From assembly GCF_021869535.1 (NCBI RefSeq), contig NW_026262734.1, forward strand, positions 107,419,088-107,483,087: a DNA stretch of 64,000 bases, in the 5' to 3' direction. Each line of letters begins with the position of its first letter. Positions within the stretch are counted from its first letter, which is position 1. The notes beneath the pieces are model-generated. The model had not been told where the DNA came from and ran no database searches. It was given only the letters and a program-made list of their open reading frames with translations. Shown here piece by piece: positions 58,821 through 64,000 of this stretch. Source of the DNA: Mytilus californianus. Taxonomy: Eukaryota; Mollusca; Bivalvia; Mytilida; Mytilidae. A program made the position numbers and the translations under genes.

Positions 58821-60200
58821 GGAGCGCCATATCGCTTAGGTGAATCAGTAGAGCAGTATTTTCCTACTCTACCACTGGAAATTAGGACCCCTGACACAGA
58901 AAGGCACCGCTTTGTCAAACTGATTTCCACTCGCGTACATTATTGAGGGCGGTTATAAATATATAGGTCAAGGAAAGCACTGCAACACAATCTGATTTAA
59001 TCAAGTACAATGTAAGATAAGATAAGACTGATTTGAGACGAGACACTTTCAGACATTAATATATACATATATATAGTTTTTATCTAAATCTATGAGTTGT
59101 TTCTTTATCTTTTCTATTTTTTTATTTATTTTATTGAGGGGGAGATTTATCCTACACGATGCTACTGACTTTCTTGCTTCAACTTGTCTGCTTAATTTTG
59201 GGGGTACTCCACAACTGACTGTACCATCACGAATCGGAACACACGAAAGATCGATATTCAGTAACCGTGCATACAGCGTATATAGTTCGATATAAAAGGC
59301 AAGACAAAACGTGAAGAAAACCAACGGCCTAGCTGATTTCAACAGTGAACAAAAATTCAGTCTTTTCGTCGTTTTTCTTTTGGTCGTAGTGCTGTCTGTT
59401 TTTATGGGCCTGTATGATTTTGGTACATTTTTCTACTTCAAATAGCCAATGTTTTCATTGTCTGTGCATATCGAGAGCATTATTGTCCATGCAAATAGCG
59501 AGAAGTTTACGTAAAAAATATTTGCACTAAAATGACCATATGTAATGGGCTATTTTCTGAAGTGCTTAGTCTGGTATACTGTTGTTTGAACAATGGTAAA
59601 CAGACAAAACAATAAACACATTAAATAAAATAACAAACAGGTACAAGTGATCTTGAGATGACAATATTAGAAAGGAATATTAAATGTACAAATATGGTAT
59701 ATAATACATTTCATTTAGAGGTCAAAACATGAATGTAAGATTGAGTTATTAGCTCAGAGAACCCACCTTTCATTTATAGTTCTAATGAATTACCAAGTTT
59801 CCTCAGTTTTGACCTTTTTATATATAAAAGTTATAATTACCCCTTAAGTTTAAAACGTCACAATTATATTGATATTCAAGAAGATAGTGATATTTATCCC
59901 CAATTATAATACTAGTATTGCATGATTTACAAGTTCTGTTTCCTCCCGGAATGTTTGACCATCTTCCACCATGAATTGGAAGCTTGATTATGATTGATCA
60001 TTCTATATTCATAAAGAGTGAACTCTGTTCTATATACCTTATATCAAAATAATTTATTTTGGATGTAACGCGTCTTCTGATTGGCTGAAAGTGTTTTGTC
60101 TATCAGCTCATAGACACAATTTTGTCATGTGACCGCGACGTCATCAACGTTTTTATCATTATTTACTCCTTTTTAGAATTAAATTATAAGGAATTACTTT
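58821..60200. other. Intergenic or intron of the broken minus-strand gene
   Basis: A minus-strand frame at 59049-59342 has a hydrophobic stretch, two cysteines and a Lys-rich helix, but begins without ATG. 60055-60160 contains GATTGGCTGAAAGTGTTTTG and GACGTCA, a dispersed repeat by memory. No convincing gene. Confidence 0.4.
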
Positions 60201-60205
60201 AATAT

Positions 60206-60321
60206 TTTTTCTGTCTATTCGAAATAACATAAAAAATGTGGTGCACACTTTTAAATAACCTGCTACGCCGGTTATTTAGTGTGCACCACATTTTTTATGT
60301 TATTTCGAATAGACAGAAAAA
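60206..60321. mobile_element. Foldback MITE, ~55-bp arms
   Basis: TTTTTCTGTCTATTCGAAAT ... GTGGTGCACAC ... AAATAACC, a short GC-rich loop (TGCTACGC), then the near-perfect reverse complement to 60321. It would fold into one long hairpin. No coding capacity. Confidence 0.85.
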
Positions 60322-60423
60322 GATATTACAGTCATTCTTAAATAAACGGCAATAAAACATGCCGGTGCTTATTTAATGTGTCACCTTGCATGATATATAT
60401 AAATGATAAAAGAATATACTTAC

Positions 60424-60549
60424 TGAGAAAACATTTCTTCGTCCTGGTATTCTTGATCCGCAACCATATCGTTAAACTCCATATCAAACTCTAGGTCTGA
60501 CATTTCAGGCTTGTACAGTGGTTCTTCTTGTGCATTATCACAGAGATTT
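60424..60549 (-). CDS. Exon-like segment upstream of the broken minus-strand gene
   Basis: Minus strand: pyrimidine-rich acceptor (tttttcactcttag) then 126 nt and donor CA|gtaagt. The frame reads NLCDNAQEEPLYKPEMSDLE, then FDMEFNDMVADQEYQDEEMF, an acidic stretch without stops. It joins in phase to the 61540 segment. Its outgoing phase meets a TAG two bases into the 57608 exon, one more lesion or a missing exon. Confidence 0.45.
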
Positions 60550-61540
60550 CTAAGAGTGAAAAAGGGGGATTCTTTAATCAGACAAAAGAGCATGTTGTAT
60601 ACGTAAAAATAAGTCTATATGTTGTTTACGTAAAAATAAGTCTATAACAGGGCAATAATAAAACATCTGAAGTGTAAGAGCATGATAAAACCATAAGACC
60701 CATGGCATTCCAAGTAACATTACGAATTACGATTGGACTTAAGTCCAGCAAGATGGTAACCGGAATCAGGTGAACCGTCGAATATGAACATTAGGTTTAT
60801 CAGCGAGTATATACGTGAAGGACCCTTGGTGTTTCTTTGTTTGTCGTCTTCTTCGTTATATATACTTTTTAAAGTAATATTCAGAATTAGTTCTTTTGTT
60901 AAGAGGGGCGTAAAGGGGGGGGGGGGGTATCTGCACGGAAGAACGCAAAATAAGATTGTCATTTCACGATGAACGAACAATTAAAAATTTCTTGCACGTT
61001 GATCTTTTTACCGATTTCACGAAACACGGTGAATAACTGTGACGAACCTTTTTCACGGCTGCACGTGAAATAAAAATGGCAAAACACGTTGCACGAAAAT
61101 AACCCTTTAACACCTTCTGTTAACATTTCCTCGTGTGGTGGACGAATATTAATAACTAAGCTCCTGGCTCTCAGTCCCAGCGTTAAAAAGTTAGATTTGA
61201 CTATTTATAGTCATAACAACTAAGCCAGAAGAACTTCATTAAGATATACTACCTTTATTTTACGATGCACTTACAGTTCCAAATAATAGCTAGCTTGAGT
61301 ATGGAGTTCGCTTAATTTATTGTTAACTACTTCATTTGCTCATTTGTATCTTTATCCAAAACATCTATTGCATCGATACCAAATATAAAGCCCACTTCAC
61401 TCATTTGAGTTCCAAAATGTTTTTAAGACAAAGACGACCAAACAAAACCGCTCACAATCTATATAAGAACTATTACGCTAATAAAGTGAACCTGTATCGC
61501 AGTATATCTTCTGTCTAGTCGTGAAATTGAGCAACTTACC
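60550..61540. other. Putative intron of the minus-strand gene, no other feature
   Basis: Contains a duplicated TACGTAAAAATAAGTCTATA (60600-60645) and a poly-G tract at 60915-60928. No gene seen. Confidence 0.4.
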
Positions 61541-61695
61541 TTCGTCCTTGATGTAAATTCTTCTTTAAAACAAATCTCAATAACCCCAAAGACTGTTTAG
61601 TTTTACCATGTACGCTAATGTTTGTGGTCGTGAGGTTAAAGCTCCTTTTCTTCAACAGAGATGTAGGTTTCTTCTGGGCGATATTGTGACGTTAC
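61541..61695 (-). CDS. Exon-like segment with donor at 61540, upstream of 60549
   Basis: Minus-strand frame from after a TAA near 61695: QKKPTSLLKKRSFNLTTTNI, SVHGKTKQSLGLLRFVLKKN, LHQGR, ending CGAAG|gtaagt (exon end near 61540). Basic residues are abundant. AG + A makes Arg at the junction with the 60424-60549 segment, keeping frame. No in-frame ATG is seen, so the true start is unknown. Confidence 0.3.
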
Positions 61696-62145
61696 CGAAA
61701 ATCATAAACGTTACTAATAGACCAGCGCATGTCCAGTCGACGTTATCCGAAGATGTGCACACACAAAGTTTCGATAACGCATTCTGATTTGGAATACTTT
61801 TCCCGATAATTCGCGTATATACAATTATTATTCTGAATTCCGATATGATATTAGAATCCACCAGATTTATTAACTGACATTTCGTCTCGTCCAATCAAAG
61901 TTCACATAAGTTCACTATGGCGCATGCAGACATGGAGGGATGCAAGAATAATAAATCAACAGTGGCAAATATTACATGCATAATCATGGCAAAAACATTT
62001 GATATGTCGTTTGCAACTCCGATCTGCAGACATCATATCTACAACTAAAATCAAACTTGCTGAATCTTTCAGTTGTATGTGGAAAACAAAGCATTGTTTT
62101 TTTCTTCAAAATATGTGATAATGGCGCGAATTAACCATATGCAGC
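61696..62145. other. Possible 5' region of the minus-strand gene
   Basis: An 80-codon minus-strand frame at 61652-61894 has no recognisable motif. CCAAT at 61890 and a relatively GC-rich patch at 61650-61760 could be promoter-like; unproven. Confidence 0.2.
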
Positions 62146-62149
62146 TGAA

Positions 62150-62335
62150 AATAGCACTTTATAAATTTCGTGCTTCCAAAACGCTTTTCTGAATTTACCT
62201 TCATCAGAAACGCTGAAACCCAAACATTTGAAAGCCAAGGATGTACAACTATCTATTTAGTAAATAATTTATGAGTTAAATGATCCAAAGAGTGGTAAAA
62301 AATATAGCCAACTGTGTAACTGAGATTGCAAATTA
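62150..62335 (+). repeat. Second copy of 'cactttataaatttcatgcg' repeat
   Basis: CACTTTATAAATTTCGTGCT, ACGCTTTTCTGAATTTACC, TTCATCAGAAACGCTGAAAC and GAAAGCCAAGGATGTAC match 28838-29000. Confidence 0.6.
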
Positions 62336-62361
62336 TTTGAAAAAAAAACTAATTCACGCCA

Positions 62362-62500
62362 CGGTAATTCGCCGTTTCAGAATCTAATGCATTCAAGGTA
62401 ATATTTTCAAAAGCGTGCACCAAAACATTGTGATTGGTTAAAAACGTACTAAACAATGGAGATTACCCATAGTCCTTTAGATTCTAAAGAGGCGAATTAT
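62362..62500. mobile_element. Short MITE-like inverted repeat pair
   Basis: TAATTCGCCGTTTCAGAATC and GATTCTAAAGAGGCGAATTA are imperfect inverted ends about 95 bp apart. Confidence 0.55.
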
Positions 62501-62683
62501 ATAATAGAAAAACAAAGCATATGGGTTATCCATCCATATATAGCCGTTTACTCGTATATAATAGGGATTGGTTGATTGATTGTCCTTGGTGATTGTTAAA
62601 ACGAACGTACACATACAGGAAATATAAGATTAATGTGCAAGCTTGAATAAATTTGTTTATTGTATAATTTAATGAAGACATTT

Positions 62684-62685
<2 letters not shown>

Positions 62686-62722
<37 letters not shown>
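62686..62722. repeat. (TA)n microsatellite
   Basis: About 18 TA dinucleotides at the boundary of the duplicated block that follows. Confidence 0.9.
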
Positions 62723-62727
<5 letters not shown>

Positions 62728-63615
62728 AAGTCTAAATTGAAAACAACGTTGAAACCTATGATTGCGTTGGATAAAAACTGCAATTTTTATACGTGTGCAT
62801 GCAAAACAAATTTCTTGGTAGAGGGGTCTAAATACAGCACAAACAACATTTTCCAAAAGACCAAAAAGGTGAAAAAGTATATTTTAACAAAACGCATTTG
62901 ACTAACAGGTCGAACAACAAATGTTCTTAAACCCTGCTGACTGCCATTGGCGATTGCCAAATAAACGGATCACCGATGTAATAAATGGATCTTAATTATA
63001 AATTTAATACTAAACAGAAAACAATAAACTTGCGGAAAAGATGGTATACCGCAAACAAAAGGTGCAAAGGTTTTTGTACACCATATCCGGATTTCGACAG
63101 TTAATGTCTCTTTAGTGATGTTAGGGATCGAAACGGTATCTGGAAAGCCATATAATTTACCTCAATTTAGGACAGACTTTTGAATTAATAAGAAGTCAAA
63201 ATAGGTTGAACGGATCATATAAACCCGAAGGAAAATGTAATACAAGCCCAAACGAAAAAATATAAACAAGTCTATATTGAAAACAACGTTGAAACCTATG
63301 ATTGCGTTGGATAAAAACCGCAATTTTTATACGTGTGCATGCAAAACAAATTTCTTGGTAGAGGAGTCTAAATACAGCACAAACAACATTTTCCAAAAGA
63401 CCAAAAAAGTGAAAAAGTATATTTTAACAAAACGCATTTGACTAACAGGTCGAACAACAAATGTTCTTAAACCCTGCTGACTGCCATTGGCGATTGCCAA
63501 ATAAACGGATCACCGATGTAATAAATGGATCTTAATTATAAATTTAATACTAAACAGAAAACAATAAAACTTGCGGAAAAGATGGTATACCGCAAACAAA
63601 AGGTGCAAAGGTTTT
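62721..63615 (+). repeat. 540-bp-period direct duplication
   Basis: TATAAACAAGTCTAAATTGA starts at 62721 and again (one change) at 63261; identity is high until about 63074/63614. It contains GAAACCTATGATTGCGTTGG, TTTCTTGGTAGAGG and AACGCATTTGACTAACAGGT. Frames of about 66-86 codons on the minus strand are duplicated with it. Confidence 0.85.
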
Positions 63616-63628
63616 CGAAATCCGGATA

Positions 63629-64000
63629 TGGGCTTGTATTATATTTGCCTTCGGGTTTATATGATCCGTTCATCCTATTTCGACTCTTCAAAATTCAAGA
63701 GTCAATCCCAAATTGAGGTAAATTATATGGCCTTCCAAATACCGTTTCGATTCCTAACATCACTGAAGAGACATTAATTGTCGAAATCCGGATATGGTGT
63801 ACAAATTTTTGCACCTCATGTTTGCGGTATACCATCTTTTCCGCAAGTTTTTTGTTTTCTATTTGGTATTAGATTAAAATTAAGATCCATTTTGTTACAT
63901 CTGTGATCCGTTTATTTGGCAATCGCCATGGCAGTCAGCAGGGTTTAAGAACATCCGTTGTTCGACCTGCTAGTCAAATGCGTTTTGTTAAAATATACTT
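63629..64000 (-). repeat. Inverted third copy, running off the window
   Basis: GGGCTTGTATTATATTTGCC ... TCGGGTTTATATGATCCGTT ... GCGGTATACCATCTTTTCCG ... TTGACCTGCTAGTCAAATGC-like sequence is the reverse complement of about 62875-63250, with a few percent divergence. The arms 63420-63614 and 63783-64000 are inverted to each other around a ~170-bp spacer. It may be part of a terminal inverted repeat of an element extending past 64000. Confidence 0.75.

Noticed and set aside
59049..59342. Minus-strand frame with signal-peptide-like hydrophobic stretch, cysteines and a Lys-rich helix
   Set aside because: It begins at TTG with no ATG in frame, has only a weak donor (gtatat) and no recognised homology; kept as a possibility only.
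62596..63396. Duplicated minus-strand frames (ENVVCAVFRxLYQEICFACT)
   Set aside because: Duplicated only because the 540-bp DNA block is duplicated; one runs into the (TA)n tract.
1..64000. tRNA, rRNA or other structured RNA genes
   Set aside because: I saw no convincing cloverleaf or rRNA core by eye; a tRNAscan-SE/Infernal run would be decisive.

Overview
This is a eukaryotic nuclear window, AT-rich and intron-rich, with GT-AG introns of 0.3 to several kb and many dispersed repeats. Several repeat types resemble families I know from bivalve, especially mussel (Mytilus-type), genomes: TATGCCCC...GGGGCAT elements, 'gagacaactatccacca'-type elements, and 'cgaaccccaccaaaa...ggtgctccggaagg'-type elements. 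The most likely source is a mytilid mussel or close relative. That assignment rests on memory of repeat families plus the animal protein content, not on a search.

The main gene is a complete plus-strand myotubularin-related phosphatase of the MTMR3/MTMR4 subfamily. I reconstruct 15 coding exons (17064-40057) whose phases all join, giving about 1,094 residues: PH-GRAM domain, active phosphatase domain with HCSDGWDRT (Cys407), a long polar linker encoded by one 1,023-nt exon, a short coiled coil, and a C-terminal FYVE zinc finger with all eight cysteines. The start codon is the last three bases of an otherwise non-coding exon, 4.7 kb upstream of the next coding exon. A possible promoter and first non-coding exon lie near 4860-5093 (CCAAT, ERR-like, full CRE and YY1-like motifs, then a consensus donor). 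The protein is expected to dephosphorylate PI3P and PI(3,5)P2 on endosomal and autophagic membranes.

The rest is mostly repeats. 1-4.9 kb holds a possible Mutator-like transposase scrap, small hairpins and degenerate tandem repeats. 10.0-15.1 kb is a nested structure: a tandem array split by one element, which is itself split by a second copy with ATACGACCGCA inverted ends and a 4 x ~524-bp higher-order AT-rich array inside. The introns contain several terminal-inverted-repeat elements (two in intron 8, one with a clear 5-bp target duplication in intron 2), tandem-unit elements, and a perfect 95-bp-period duplication of an exon end with its donor site. 41.8-42.4 kb has a 183-bp triplication. 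49.3-53.1 kb is a ~60-copy, ~64-bp satellite with higher-order structure. 62.7-64.0 kb is a direct plus inverted duplication running off the window.

On the minus strand, 54.2-57.6 kb carries a long but broken reading frame (coiled coil, basic patch, repeated SFD-x-FF motifs), with at least two upstream exon-like pieces at 60.4-60.5 and 61.5-61.7 kb that join in phase. It looks like a decaying gene, or a real gene with assembly errors. At 58.1-58.5 kb, between inverted repeat copies, there is a decayed retroelement protein fragment. I saw no tRNA, rRNA or CRISPR array. I found no convincing new multi-gene system. The best leads are the broken minus-strand gene, the nested element, the 64-bp satellite, and the exon-end duplication in the phosphatase gene.
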